Assembly (NCBI RefSeq): GCF_024128855.1
Contig: NZ_JAMYDV010000002.1
Span: forward strand, 186,001 to 250,000
DNA from: Rhodovulum tesquicola
GTDB taxonomy: Bacteria; Pseudomonadota; Alphaproteobacteria; Rhodobacterales; Rhodobacteraceae
Direction: 5' to 3'
DNA: 64,000 nt
Under the pieces are notes generated by a model. That model did not search any database, was not told where the DNA came from, and saw only the letters and a list, made by a program, of their open reading frames with translations. A program made the translations under genes and the position numbers. Below, piece by piece: positions 28,211 through 38,235 of the stretch. How positions within the stretch are numbered: the first letter of the stretch is position 1; each line of letters starts with the position of its first letter.

Positions 28211-28272
28211 CCGTCGAGACCGAAAACATTCTGATGATGCCCGCGCCGGGGATCGTCGAAACCCTTGGGTGA
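28207..28272 (+). CDS. Possible 21-residue small protein before sufC
   Basis: An ATG overlapping the DUF486 stop (ATGA) opens a 21-codon frame ending 12 bases before sufC (MTVETENILMMPAPGIVETL). GGAAGGA lies seven bases upstream, a strong site with no other obvious use. It could be a small protein or a coupling leader for sufC. No homologue is known to me. Confidence 0.35.
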   Translation: MTVETENILMMPAPGIVETLG

Positions 28273-28284
28273 AGGAAAAGAAAG

Positions 28285-29039
<755 letters not shown>

Positions 29040-29040
<1 letters not shown>

Positions 29041-30329
29041 TGGCTTTGCCGCAGGCGAAACTGACCGCGACCGAAGTGCGGCTGGCCGGGCTGAGCCTGC
29101 CTTCCGCGCCGGGTTGGACGCGGCTCGCGCGCGAGGGGGCGTTGGCGCGGGTGCAGGCGATGGGCATGCCGGGGCGGCGCGACGAATACTGGCGCTTCAC
29201 CGATCCGGCGGATTTCGTGTCCGCCGAGCCGGTGCCCGCGACGCATCACGCGCGCCAGAAGATCCCGGTCTTCGACGGCATGGATCGGGTGAGGCTGGTC
29301 TTCGTCGACGGGGTCTTCGATGCGGCGGCCTCGGACGATCCGGCGCTGGCGGGGATCGAGATCACCCGTCTGGCCGAGGCGCAGGGTCAGGATATTCACT
29401 GGGCCGCCGATCTTTACGGCACGCTGGAGGCACGCGGACAGGAGCCGGTGGACCGGCCGCTGGCCGCGCTGAACACCGCCTTCGCCACCGATGGCTTTCT
29501 GATCCGTGCGACGGGCCGCGCCGAGAAGCCGGTGAACCTGATCTATCGGCACGAGTCGGACAGCTCTGACGCGATCCTGCACCATGTCATCAAGATCGAG
29601 CCGGGCGCCGATCTGACCGTTCTGGAGAACGGCCCGGCCGCGGCGCGGTTCAACAAGGTGATGGAGGTCGAGATCGCCGATGGCGGCGCCTTCCACCATG
29701 TCCGGGTGCAGGGGCGCGACCATGACCGGCGCGCGGCAACCCATATCTTCGCCCGGCTTGGGCGCGAAGCGACGTTCAAGTCCTTCACCATGACCGCGAA
29801 TGGGGCGCTGACGCGCAATGAATGCGTGATCGAGCTGGCGGGCGACGACGGCGTGGCCCATGTGGCGGGCGCCTGCGTGGGCGACGGGGCGGATTTCCAC
29901 CATGACGACACGGTCTTCGTCACCCATGACGCCGAGCGCTGCGAAAGCCGCCAGGTCTTCAAGAAGGTGCTGAAAAACGGCGCCACCGGCGTCTTCCAGG
30001 GCAAGATTCTCGTTCAGCCCGGCGCGCAGAAGACCGACGGCTACCAGATCTCGCAATCGCTGCTGCTGGACGGGGACAGCCAGTTCCTGGTCAAGCCGGA
30101 ACTGGAAATCTATGCCGACGACGTGGCCTGTTCGCATGGCTCGACCAGCGGGGCCATCGACGAGACGGCGCTGTTCTACCTGCGCTCGCGCGGTGTGCCG
30201 CGGGCCGAGGCGGTCGACATGATGGTATTGTCGTTCATCGCCGAGGCGGTCGAGGAGATCGAATCGGAGGAGATCCGCGGCGAGATCGTCGAGCGGCTTG
30301 TCCAGTGGCTGGCCCGCCACAGGGGGTAG
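29040..30329 (+). CDS. sufD: Fe-S cluster assembly protein SufD
   Basis: SufD pairs with SufB in the SufBC2D complex. The 429-residue product has a divergent N-terminal helical domain (RRDEYWRFTDPADF) and the shared beta-helix core. The C-terminal signature is VFQGKILVQPGAQKTDGYQ, then DDVACSHGSTSGAIDETALF. An in-frame GTG three bases upstream is an alternative start; ATG at 29040 is preferred. It is translationally coupled to sufC. Confidence 0.96.
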
Positions 30330-30330
30330 G

Positions 30331-30822
30331 ATGTCTATCATCAAGGAAATCGTGGCGACGTGGCGCAGCCCGCGCGCCGCGCTCCGCCGCCAGTTGCAGG
30401 CCGGTCAGCGTGAGGACCGCGCGCTGGTCTACCTGATGCTGGCCTGTTTCCTGATCTTCGTAGCGCAATGGCCGCGGCTGATGCGCGAATCCCTGATGAG
30501 CGACGCCGTCCCGCTGGAGGCGTTGCTGGGTGCGGCACTGTTTGGCTGGATGTTTCTGGCGCCGTTGTTCTTCTACGGGATCGCGGCGTTCAGTCACCTC
30601 TTTGCCCGGATGATGGGCGGCGCGGGCACGTTCTACGGCGCACGTCTGGCACTGTTCTGGACGCTGCTGGTGGTGTCGCCCGCGATCCTGGGCTTTGGTC
30701 TTCTGGCCGGATTCCTGGGGGCGGGGGCGATCACGAACCTGATTGCGTCGGTTCTTACGGTTGCGTTCGCGGCGATCTGGTTGTTGTCTCTGGCCGAGGC
30801 CGAGAAAAGCGGCCGTGTCTGA
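30331..30822 (+). CDS. YIP1 family membrane protein, first copy
   Basis: The 163-residue protein has about four to five hydrophobic segments after a basic N-terminus (MSIIKEIVATWRSPRAALRR). It resembles the small YIP1-domain membrane proteins of Rhodobacterales. The function is unknown. It starts one base after the sufD stop, inside the suf operon. A second YIP1-like gene follows, so the pair may form one membrane complex. Confidence 0.75.
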   Translation: MSIIKEIVATWRSPRAALRRQLQAGQREDRALVYLMLACFLIFVAQWPRLMRESLMSDAVPLEALLGAALFGWMFLAPLFFYGIAAFSHLFARMMGGAGTFYGARLALFWTLLVVSPAILGFGLLAGFLGAGAITNLIASVLTVAFAAIWLLSLAEAEKSGRV

Positions 30823-30841
30823 GTTTCAGGAAAACCGTTCC

Positions 30842-31444
30842 ATGTCCGACAGCCCCCCCTCCCTGCTCGCGCTTGCGCGCGACACCGTGAGCGACCCCCG
30901 CGAAGGCGCGCGCCGCATGCTTGCGCTCGACCTGCCGGAGGGCGTGCTGTGGCAGGCGCTGATGGCGGTGGTGGCGGTCAGCGTGCTGCTGACCCGGATC
31001 GGCGATTACCTGGTGCCGACACCAACGGACCCGCTGCTGCCGATCTTCGGCGAGAACCCGCTGCTGATCGCGGTGGTGCAGGGCGGGCTTCTGGTGGTGA
31101 CGGTCTATGCGGTCTACGGCATCGGACGGTTCTTCGGCGGCATCGGCAGCTTCGCGGGTGCGCTGGCGCTGATGGTCTGGCTGCAGGTGATCATGGTGCT
31201 GCTGCAGGTGGTGCAGACCGCAAGCCTGCTGATCCTGCCGCCGCTGGCCGGCCTGGTGGGCATGTTCGGCATCGGGCTTTTCTTCTATCTTCTCAGCAAT
31301 TTCGTGGCTGTTCTTCACGGCTTTTCCTCGGTGCTCAAGACGTTCTTCATGATCCTGGCCTCGATGTTCGGGATCGTCATCGGGATGAGCATCCTGATGT
31401 CGTTGCTCGGCATCACCTTTGGCGGAGCGCTTTCGGATGTATGA
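30842..31444 (+). CDS. YIP1 family membrane protein, second copy
   Basis: The 200-residue protein (MSDSPPSLLALARDTVSDPREGARRMLALDLP) has five hydrophobic segments and the YIP1-like pattern YGIGRFFGGIGSFAGALALMVWL. Weak similarity in layout to the preceding gene suggests an old duplication. The function is unknown. Its end overlaps the sufS start by eight bases, so it is firmly embedded in the suf operon. Confidence 0.78.
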   Translation: MSDSPPSLLALARDTVSDPREGARRMLALDLPEGVLWQALMAVVAVSVLLTRIGDYLVPTPTDPLLPIFGENPLLIAVVQGGLLVVTVYAVYGIGRFFGGIGSFAGALALMVWLQVIMVLLQVVQTASLLILPPLAGLVGMFGIGLFFYLLSNFVAVLHGFSSVLKTFFMILASMFGIVIGMSILMSLLGITFGGALSDV

Positions 31445-32657
31445 CGTCGAGAAGATCCGCGCGGATTTCCCGATCCTGTCCCGCACGGTGAACGGCAAGC
31501 CGCTGGTCTATCTCGACAATGGCGCCTCGGCACAAAAGCCCCGCGCGGTGATCGAGGCGGTGACGCTGGCCTATGCGCAGGAATACGCGAATGTGCATCG
31601 GGGCCTGCACACGCTTTCCAACATCGCGACCGAGAAATACGAGGCCGTGCGCGGGATCGTCGCCCGCTTTCTGGGGGCGGCGGACGAGGACGAGATCGTG
31701 TTCACCTCGGGCGCGACCGAGGGGATCAACCTTGTCTCCTATGCCTGGGCCGCGCCCCGGTTTGAGGCCGGGGACGAGATCGTTCTGTCGGTGATGGAGC
31801 ATCACGCCAATATCGTGCCCTGGCATTTCCTGCGCGAACGGCAGGGCGTGGTGCTGAAATGGGTCGATGTGGATGCGGCGGGCAATCTGGATCCGCAGGC
31901 GGTGCTTGACGCGATCGGGCCGCGCACCCGGCTGGTTGCCGTCACGCATATGTCGAACGTGCTGGGCACCGTGGTCGATGTGGCCGCCATCGTGCGGGGC
32001 GCACGCGAGCGCGGCGTGCCGGTGCTGGTCGATGGCAGCCAGGCCGCGGTTCACATGCCGGTCGATGTCGATGCGCTGGGGGCGGATTTCTACGTCGTCA
32101 CGGGGCACAAGCTTTACGGTCCCTCGGGTTCGGGCGCGATCCATATCCGCAAGGAGCGTCTGGCCGAGATGCGGCCCTTCTTCGGTGGTGGCGACATGAT
32201 CCGCGAGGTGCACAAGGATATCGTCACCTATGCCGACCCGCCGATGAAGTTCGAGGCGGGCACGCCCGGCATCGTCCAGCAGATCGGCCTGGGCGTGGCG
32301 CTCGACTACATGATGGACGTCGGGATGGAGAAGATCGCCGCCCATGAGGCGGATATCGGATCCTATGCGATGGACCGTCTGAAGGGATTGAACTGGTTGC
32401 AGGTCCATGGCCATGCAGACCGGAGGGGCGCGATCTTCTCGTTCACGCTGGACGGCCCGGCGCATCCCCATGACATCTCGACCGTGCTCGACAAGAAGGG
32501 CGTGGCGGTGCGCGCCGGGCATCATTGCGCCGGGCCGCTGATGGACCATCTGGGGGTCAGCGCGACCTGCCGGGCGTCATTCGCGATGTACAACACCCGC
32601 GCCGAAGTCGACAAACTGGTCGAGGCGCTGGAGCTGTGCCACGACCTGTTCGCCTGA
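31437..32657 (+). CDS. sufS: Cysteine desulfurase SufS (group II)
   Basis: SufS supplies sulfur to SufBCD through SufE or a related carrier. The 406-residue product has MYDVEKIRADFPILSRTVNG, YLDNGASAQKP, ANVHRGLHTLS, FTSGATEGINLV, the PLP lysine in VVTGHKLYGPSGSGA and the catalytic cysteine in VRAGHHCAGPLM, all group II hallmarks. The start lies inside the 3' end of the YIP1 gene. The gene ends three bases from a convergent gene. Its likely partner sufE lies 7 kb away. Confidence 0.96.
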   Translation: MYDVEKIRADFPILSRTVNGKPLVYLDNGASAQKPRAVIEAVTLAYAQEYANVHRGLHTLSNIATEKYEAVRGIVARFLGAADEDEIVFTSGATEGINLVSYAWAAPRFEAGDEIVLSVMEHHANIVPWHFLRERQGVVLKWVDVDAAGNLDPQAVLDAIGPRTRLVAVTHMSNVLGTVVDVAAIVRGARERGVPVLVDGSQAAVHMPVDVDALGADFYVVTGHKLYGPSGSGAIHIRKERLAEMRPFFGGGDMIREVHKDIVTYADPPMKFEAGTPGIVQQIGLGVALDYMMDVGMEKIAAHEADIGSYAMDRLKGLNWLQVHGHADRRGAIFSFTLDGPAHPHDISTVLDKKGVAVRAGHHCAGPLMDHLGVSATCRASFAMYNTRAEVDKLVEALELCHDLFA

Positions 32658-32660
32658 GCC

Positions 32661-34181
32661 TCAGTCGATCAGCTTGCCCAGCCCCACCAGCCGGTCGATC
32701 GGAGCGTAGTCGTCGGTCAGCACGGGCGGCGCCTGTTCGGCCAGCAGCCCCTCGATGAAGCTGTCGTCCAGTGCGCCGAAGCTGCGCGGCTCGGACGCGC
32801 GCAGGGTCAGGCCGTCCACCGGGCTTTGCGTCTGCCCGGCCACCAGTGCAAAGACCCGCCGCTCGCCGGGCAGGGGCGGGCGCATCTCGGTCCAGACCTC
32901 GACCGCGGGGAACACCTCGCGCAGCGTCGCAACGATGGCGGCCAGTGCGCGCAGCCGGTCGGCATGGTCGATCACCGTCATCACATAGATGCCGTCCTCG
33001 ACCAGCCGGTCGCGCACCAGTTCGAAGAATTCCCGCGTCACCAGATGCGCGGGCACCGCGATGTCGTGGAACGCGTCGCCCACCACCACGTCGAACCGCG
33101 CCTCGGGCCGCCTGTTCAGCGCGCGGCGGGCGTCCTCGTGCAGCACCTCGGTCGTGGCAGGGTCGAACCAGAAATCCCGCGCCGCCGCCCGCGTCACCTG
33201 CGGGTCGATCTCGGCCACCGTCACCGTACCCGACGCGCGCGCCGCCCAGATGCGCGGCACCGAATAGCTGCCCCCCCCGATGAAATAGGCGCGAAAGGCC
33301 CGGTCCTGCATCCGCATCCGGGTGATCCCGTCCAGCATCGCGGAATGTTCGGTATAGGCCAGCGTGGGGTCGTCGCGGCCCGAAATGCCATGGGCCAGAT
33401 GATCCAGCACCATCAGCCGCACGCTGCCCGGCGCCTCGGGCACAAGTTCGACGGTGCGGATGCAGAAATACTGGCTTTCGGTATCGCAGATCCGGGGCAG
33501 GGCAAGCCCGCCGCCGGCCAGTCCCAGCGCAGCGACCAGCGCCGCCATCGCGGGCGCGCCGATCCCGGGCCTTGCGGCCAGCTGGAACAGGATCGCCGCG
33601 ACGACGGCATAGCAGGCGGTGACGACGGCCAGTGTCAGTGTCGTGCCCAGCCAGGAGATGAACAGGAATCCAGCCAGCAGCGTGCCCGCGATGGCCCCCA
33701 GCGCGCCGGCCGCGAACATCGCCCCCAGCGCGTGCCCCGACCGACCGCCCGCGCGGATCGCCACGATGGACAGCACCGGCGCGGGAACGCCAGCAAAGAA
33801 CGAGGGCAGGAAGAAGACCGCCGCGGCCAGAACCGTGATCGCCGCCATCGGCTGGGACACCGCCTCCAGCACCGGCCCCGCAACCTGGCGCAGCAGCAGA
33901 ACCGCGCCCCCCGTGGTCAGTGCAGCGCCCACGATGGCCCAGCCGGTGCGCCGGAGGGCGGCGGGACTGTCGCGTTCGGCGATCCGCCCGCCCCACCAAT
34001 GCCCGGCCGAGAACCCCGCCAACACCACCGCGATGATCGCCGTCCAAGTATAGAGCGACATGCCCACATAGGGCGCGATCATGCGCCCCGCCACGATCTC
34101 GACCACAAGGCTTGCGGCCGAGACGATGCCCTGCAGGGCCACCAGAAGCCAGATCGGTACGGCTGGAGAAGATGGGGTCAT
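32661..34181 (-). CDS. Fused membrane (MFS-like) / spermidine-synthase-like protein
   Basis: The N-terminal ~250 residues form about seven to eight membrane segments (VALQGIVSAASLVVEIVAGR onward). The C-terminal ~260 residues are a polyamine-synthase-like Rossmann domain: AYFIGGGSYSVPRIWAARA (SAM-type loop), VTVAEIDPQVT and FDVVVGDAFHDIAVP. Such fusions are common, but their activity is poorly known. The window also has a regular speE, so this is probably not the main spermidine synthase. The start at 34181 is chosen because AAGGACAAGG lies upstream; an in-frame ATG at 34214 lacks a site. Confidence 0.85.
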   Translation of the reverse strand: MTPSSPAVPIWLLVALQGIVSAASLVVEIVAGRMIAPYVGMSLYTWTAIIAVVLAGFSAGHWWGGRIAERDSPAALRRTGWAIVGAALTTGGAVLLLRQVAGPVLEAVSQPMAAITVLAAAVFFLPSFFAGVPAPVLSIVAIRAGGRSGHALGAMFAAGALGAIAGTLLAGFLFISWLGTTLTLAVVTACYAVVAAILFQLAARPGIGAPAMAALVAALGLAGGGLALPRICDTESQYFCIRTVELVPEAPGSVRLMVLDHLAHGISGRDDPTLAYTEHSAMLDGITRMRMQDRAFRAYFIGGGSYSVPRIWAARASGTVTVAEIDPQVTRAAARDFWFDPATTEVLHEDARRALNRRPEARFDVVVGDAFHDIAVPAHLVTREFFELVRDRLVEDGIYVMTVIDHADRLRALAAIVATLREVFPAVEVWTEMRPPLPGERRVFALVAGQTQSPVDGLTLRASEPRSFGALDDSFIEGLLAEQAPPVLTDDYAPIDRLVGLGKLID

Positions 34182-34297
34182 GGCCGGGCCTTGTCCTTGG
34201 GTCTGCGGGTTCATTTGCGGAACCGGGATGCGGCTCGGCAAGAGGTTTTTCCATATGCCGGACGGATCCGCAGCGGGATCGGCAGACATCGGAAATC

Positions 34298-34374
34298 TGG
34301 TAGGCCCGGAGGGACTCGAACCCCCAACCAAGGCGTTATGAGCGCCCTGCTCTGACCAATTGAGCTACAGGCCC
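34298..34374 (-). tRNA. tRNA with CAU anticodon, probably tRNA-Ile2 (lysidine type)
   Basis: The minus strand folds into a complete cloverleaf: acceptor GGGCCTG/CGGGCCT, D-stem GCTC/GAGC, anticodon stem GGGCG/CGCCT with loop CTCATAA, T-stem GGGGG/CCCTC with TTCGAGT, discriminator A and an encoded CCA. The first acceptor pair is G-U. Anticodon CAU could mean elongator Met, initiator Met or Ile2. The lack of initiator features and the GGGCCTGTAGCTC acceptor point to Ile2, which needs TilS modification to read AUA. Confidence 0.88.
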
Positions 34375-34500
34375 GACCTGTGGCCCTGAGTAGCAGAGCG
34401 GGGCGGGCCGTCAAGGTGGCCATCGGGCCGCGGAGTCCGCGATGCGGCGCGATTCGGGGTTAACGGCCTTGTTTTGCAGGGATATGGCGATCGGAACCGT

Positions 34501-34531
34501 ATCGGACTTCCATCGGACTTCCATCGGACCT
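34501..34531 (+). repeat. Short tandem repeat, 11-base unit
   Basis: ATCGGACTTCC occurs twice in tandem and is followed by a third partial copy ATCGGACC and TTTTT. It lies between the tRNA and purM. It may be a regulator site or a slippage product. Confidence 0.6.
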
Positions 34532-34630
34532 TTTTGCGGACAGGCGGGCGGTTAACGGGGCGTGCGGTGGGCCCCGTGGACAGGGGGCGGGGGATCGGCT
34601 AACGCTGCGCCGACCAGATGGAGGGCGTCG

Positions 34631-35677
34631 ATGAGCGAGCGCAAGAATGGCCTGACCTATGCTGCGGCGGGGGTCGATATCGACGCGGGCAATGCGCTGG
34701 TCGAGCGGATCAAGCCCGCCGCCAAACGCACCGCGCGGCCCGGCGTGATGTCGGGGCTGGGCGGGTTCGGCGCGCTGTTCGACCTCAAGGCGGCCGGCTA
34801 CACCGACCCGGTTCTGGTGGCCGCGACCGACGGGGTGGGCACCAAGCTGCGGATCGCCATCGACACCGGCGAACTGGGCGGGGTGGGGATCGACCTTGTC
34901 GCGATGTGCGTGAACGATCTGGTCTGCCAGGGGGCGGAGCCGCTGTTCTTTCTCGACTATTTCGCGACCGGAAAGCTGTCGGTCGATGAGGCCGCAACCG
35001 TGATCGAGGGCATCGCCGAGGGCTGCGCCCGGGCGGGTTGCGCGCTGATCGGGGGCGAGACGGCGGAAATGCCGGGGATGTATCACGACGGCGATTTCGA
35101 CCTTGCAGGCTTTGCGGTGGGCGCGATGGAGCGGGGCGCCGAGTTGCCCGCTGGCGTGGCCGAGGGCGATGTGCTGCTGGGGCTGGCCTCGGACGGGGTG
35201 CATTCCAACGGCTATTCGCTGGTGCGCAAGGTGGTCGAGCTGGCCGGGCTGGGCTGGGACGCGCCCGCGCCCTTTGCCGATGGCCCGCTGGGCGCGGCGC
35301 TGCTGGTGCCGACGCGGCTTTATGTGCGCCCCGCGCTGGCGGCGATAAGGGCGGGGGGCGTGCATGCGCTGGCCCATATCACCGGCGGCGGGATCACCGA
35401 GAACCTGCCGCGCGTCCTGCCCGAGGGGCTGGGCGCCGAGATCGACCTGTCGGAATGGGACTTGCCGCCGGTCTTTCGCTGGCTGGTCGGGACGGCCGGG
35501 ATGGAGCAGGCGGAACTGCTCAAGACCTTCAATGCCGGGCTGGGCATGGTGCTGGCGGTTGCGTCCGAGCGGGCTGACGCGCTGGCCGATCTGCTGGCGG
35601 CCGAGGGCGAGAGGGTGCACCGGATCGGCCGGGTCGTGGCGGGGCAGGGGGTGGCCTACCGGGGTCGGCTGGTGTGA
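34631..35677 (+). CDS. purM: Phosphoribosylformylglycinamidine cyclo-ligase
   Basis: PurM (AIR synthetase) closes the imidazole ring in purine synthesis, using ATP. The 348-residue product has [14 protein letters not shown], the GGFGALFDL motif, [39 protein letters not shown] and [16 protein letters not shown], all diagnostic. GGAGGG lies just before the ATG. It overlaps purN (GTGA), the usual order in alphaproteobacteria. Confidence 0.98.
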   Translation: MSERKNGLTYAAAGVDIDAGNALVERIKPAAKRTARPGVMSGLGGFGALFDLKAAGYTDPVLVAATDGVGTKLRIAIDTGELGGVGIDLVAMCVNDLVCQGAEPLFFLDYFATGKLSVDEAATVIEGIAEGCARAGCALIGGETAEMPGMYHDGDFDLAGFAVGAMERGAELPAGVAEGDVLLGLASDGVHSNGYSLVRKVVELAGLGWDAPAPFADGPLGAALLVPTRLYVRPALAAIRAGGVHALAHITGGGITENLPRVLPEGLGAEIDLSEWDLPPVFRWLVGTAGMEQAELLKTFNAGLGMVLAVASERADALADLLAAEGERVHRIGRVVAGQGVAYRGRLV

Positions 35678-36264
35678 AGCGCGTCGCGATCCTGATCTCG
35701 GGCGGCGGGTCGAACATGGTCGCGCTGGCCGAGAGCATGGTGGGCGATCATCCCGCGCGGCCCGTGCTGGTGCTGTCGAACGTGCCGGGGGCGGGGGGGC
35801 TTGCACGGGCGCAGGCGATGGGCATTCCGACCGCTGTGGTCGATCACCGCCCCTTCGGCCGTGACCGCGCCGCGTTCGAGGCCGCATTGCAGGCCGAGCT
35901 TGACCGGGCCGCGCCCGACATCCTGTGTCTTGCGGGCTTCATGCGGGTGCTGACCGAGGGGTTCGTGACCGCCTGGGCGGGCCGGATGCTGAACATCCAT
36001 CCCTCGCTTCTGCCGAAATATCGCGGGCTTGATACCCATGCCCGGGCGATTGCGGCGGGCGACACGCAGGCGGGTTGCAGCGTGCATGAGGTGACCGCGG
36101 AACTGGATGGCGGGCCGATCCTTGGCCAGGCGCGGGTGCCGATCCTGCCAGGCGACACCGCCGGGACGCTGGCCGCGCGCGTGCTGCCGATGGAGCACCT
36201 TCTGTATCCCGCAGTCCTGCGCCGCTTTGCGGAGGGGGACAAAAGCCCCGTCCTGCTGCCCTGA
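35674..36264 (+). CDS. purN: Phosphoribosylglycinamide formyltransferase
   Basis: PurN transfers a formyl group from 10-formyltetrahydrofolate to GAR in purine synthesis. The 196-residue product has [47 protein letters not shown] (catalytic Asn-His) and [14 protein letters not shown] with the catalytic aspartate. It starts with GTG overlapping the purM stop. Confidence 0.97.
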   Translation: MKRVAILISGGGSNMVALAESMVGDHPARPVLVLSNVPGAGGLARAQAMGIPTAVVDHRPFGRDRAAFEAALQAELDRAAPDILCLAGFMRVLTEGFVTAWAGRMLNIHPSLLPKYRGLDTHARAIAAGDTQAGCSVHEVTAELDGGPILGQARVPILPGDTAGTLAARVLPMEHLLYPAVLRRFAEGDKSPVLLP

Positions 36265-36412
36265 TCGGCCCTGCTATGGCCCGATTCCCGCAGGTTTTCC
36301 GATCCTTGCGCGGACAGAAAGCACCCTTTCCAAGGCCCCCGGCATTCATTATCAGAGGCGGGAGTGGTGCCGGAGCAGAGAGACGCATGAACACGGCAGG
36401 ACACGGGCGCAG

Positions 36413-37576
36413 ATGATCACAGTGACCACCACCGAGGCGCTGGCCGCCTTCTGCAAGGAGGCCGCGACCCGGCCCTATGTGACGGTCGATACCGAATTCC
36501 TGCGCGAACGGACCTATTACGCCAAGCTCTGCCTGCTGCAACTGGCGATCCCCGGCCCGGATGACCCCGAGGGGGCGGCGGTGCTGGTCGACCCGCTGGC
36601 CGAGGGTCTGTCGCTCGACCCGCTTTACGAACTGTTCCGCAATACCGATGTCGTCAAGGTCTTCCACGCCGCGCGTCAGGACCTGGAGATCTTCTATACC
36701 GAGGGCAAGGTCTTTCCCGAGCCGCTGTTCGATACCCAGGTCGCCGCCATGGTCTGCGGGTTCGGCGAGCAGGTGGGATACGAGACGCTGGTGCGCAAGA
36801 TCGCGCGCGACAATCTCGACAAGACCTCGCGCTTTACCGACTGGTCGCGGCGGCCGCTGTCGGATGCGCAGAAGACCTATGCGCTGGCCGATGTCACCCA
36901 TCTGCGGGTGATCTACGAGCATCTGGCCGCCGAACTGGACCGCACCGGCCGGGCGAAATGGCTGCAGGAGGAGCTGGGGGTGCTGACCGACCCCGAGACC
37001 TATATCGTGCGCCCCTCGGAGGCGTGGCAGCGGATCAAGACGCGCACGAGTTCGGGCAAGTTCCTGGCCGTGGTGCGGGAACTGGCGCGGTTTCGCGAAG
37101 GCTATGCCCAGTCGCGCAACATCCCCCGCGCCCGGGTGTTCAAGGACGACGCGCTGCTGGAACTGGCCTCGACCCGGCCGCAGAATATCGAGGAACTGTC
37201 GCGCTCGCGGCTGCTGCTGCGCGAGGCGCGGCGGGGCGAGATCGCGGATGGCATCATCGCCGCCGTCCGTGTCGCCCAGGAGACCGCGCCCGAGGATTAT
37301 CCCAAGGTGCCGGGCACCAATTCGCGGCTTCAGGTGAACCCGGCCCTGGCCGATCTGCTGCGGGTGCTGCTCAAGGCCAAGTCCGAGGAGACCGGCGTGG
37401 CGCAGAAGCTGATCGCGACCTCGTCGGACCTGGACCTGATCGCGGCGGGCGAACGCGACGTGCCCGCGCTGCGGGGCTGGCGGCGCGAAGTGTTCGGCGA
37501 GGACGCGCTGCGGCTGTGCCGGGGCGAGATCGCGCTGACCGCGCGGGGCAGCAATGTGGAAGTTGTCGGGCTCTGA
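36413..37576 (+). CDS. rnd: Ribonuclease D
   Basis: RNase D is a 3'-5' exonuclease that trims tRNA precursors. The 387-residue product has the DEDD motifs VDTEFLRERTYYA (Exo I), FHAARQDLEIF (Exo II) and TYALADVTHL (Exo III, DEDDy). The HRDC helical region is at about 200-380. The ATG overlaps the stop of a 9-codon open frame (36387-36416) by ATGA; this may be a leader peptide but could be chance. Another possible start is not evident. Confidence 0.95.
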   Translation: MITVTTTEALAAFCKEAATRPYVTVDTEFLRERTYYAKLCLLQLAIPGPDDPEGAAVLVDPLAEGLSLDPLYELFRNTDVVKVFHAARQDLEIFYTEGKVFPEPLFDTQVAAMVCGFGEQVGYETLVRKIARDNLDKTSRFTDWSRRPLSDAQKTYALADVTHLRVIYEHLAAELDRTGRAKWLQEELGVLTDPETYIVRPSEAWQRIKTRTSSGKFLAVVRELARFREGYAQSRNIPRARVFKDDALLELASTRPQNIEELSRSRLLLREARRGEIADGIIAAVRVAQETAPEDYPKVPGTNSRLQVNPALADLLRVLLKAKSEETGVAQKLIATSSDLDLIAAGERDVPALRGWRREVFGEDALRLCRGEIALTARGSNVEVVGL

Positions 37577-37712
37577 GCGCGGCGGGGACGGGGCGCACTT
37601 CACGTTTGCATGAGATTTCTGCGCTGCGGCGGTTTCCCGGCGCCCATGCCCTTGCCGCGAGGGCCGTGCGCATCACCTTTGGGGCAGTATTGGGCGAACA
37701 CGGGAGTCTGCC

Positions 37713-38141
37713 ATGGCCGACAAGAAGAATGACCAGTTGATCGACGACCCCACCCCGCTGTCGAGCCGGTTCAACTGGCCGCTTCTGAGCAGTCGCAAAT
37801 CCGCGGTCAATCTGGCGGGGGTGGGCCCCACGCCGTTCTCGTCGGCGCTGGGCCTGTCCTTGCTGTCCAGCCGGTCGGGCACGGGGGCGATGGAACTGCG
37901 CACCGGCGATCCGACGCCGTTTTCCAGCCGGTTCAACTGGCCGCTCCTCAGCGAGCGCCGCAGCAATGTCGAGCTGTCGACGGGGGATCCCACGCCGCTG
38001 TCCTCCAAGCTGAACCTTCCGCTGCTGAGCGACCGGGCGACCCTCGCGGGCGGTGAGGTGTCGGGCGGCGGCTCGGGCCTGCCGGATGGAGCGTTCGGGC
38101 GGTTCATCCGTCAGATCATCACGGGCGAGGTCCAGAAATAG
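37713..38141 (+). CDS. Uncharacterised protein with four PTP-[LF]-SS tandem repeats
   Basis: The 142-residue product contains four repeats starting near residues 12, 38, 66 and 92 with 26-28 residue spacing. The consensus is [DG]PTP[LF]SSx[FL][NG][WL][PS]LLSxRx, followed by a short linker ending L-x-[TG]-G. A Gly-rich linker and an amphipathic tail (GAFGRFIRQIITGEVQK) finish it. There is no signal peptide, cysteine or known domain. GGGAG precedes the ATG and an intrinsic terminator follows, so it looks like a genuine single-gene unit. I do not recognise the family. Options include a structural or scaffold protein, or a self-assembling repeat protein. Confidence 0.8.
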   Translation: MADKKNDQLIDDPTPLSSRFNWPLLSSRKSAVNLAGVGPTPFSSALGLSLLSSRSGTGAMELRTGDPTPFSSRFNWPLLSERRSNVELSTGDPTPLSSKLNLPLLSDRATLAGGEVSGGGSGLPDGAFGRFIRQIITGEVQK

Positions 38142-38147
38142 GCCGCA

Positions 38148-38163
38148 CCCGGTCCGGACCGGG
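38148..38163. repeat. Perfect 16-base palindrome after the repeat-protein gene
   Basis: CCCGGTCCGGACCGGG is a perfect palindrome seven bases after the stop at 38141. It may add to termination or be a protein site. Confidence 0.6.
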
Positions 38164-38174
38164 ATATCTGGATG

Positions 38175-38201
38175 GCCCGTCGGCTTCGGCCGGCGGGCTT
38201 T
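38175..38201 (+). terminator. Intrinsic terminator of the repeat-protein gene
   Basis: GCCCGTCGGC and GCCGGCGGGC form a ten-pair stem (one T-G pair) with a TTCG tetraloop, followed by TTT. It lies 34 bases after the stop. Confidence 0.8.
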
Positions 38202-38205
38202 GCAC

Positions 38206-38235
38206 TTGAAGCGGCGGCGGCTGCGGCGATATGGT
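38206..38235 (+). promoter_or_regulatory. Candidate promoter
   Basis: TTGAAG (38206-38211) and TATGGT (38230-38235) are separated by 18 bases, directly after the terminator. A strong hairpin with a T-run (38243-38274) begins about eight bases downstream, so any transcript would meet it at once. Confidence 0.4.

Noticed and set aside
34298-34374. The tRNA gene as an integration site for a mobile element
   Set aside because: No integrase, direct repeat of the tRNA 3' end or foreign gene block is found nearby.
37713-38141. Repeat protein as a multi-core RiPP (peptide natural product) precursor
   Set aside because: The repeats suggest multiple cores, but there is no maturase, protease or transporter gene nearby and no Cys/Thr-rich core, so I leave it as unknown.
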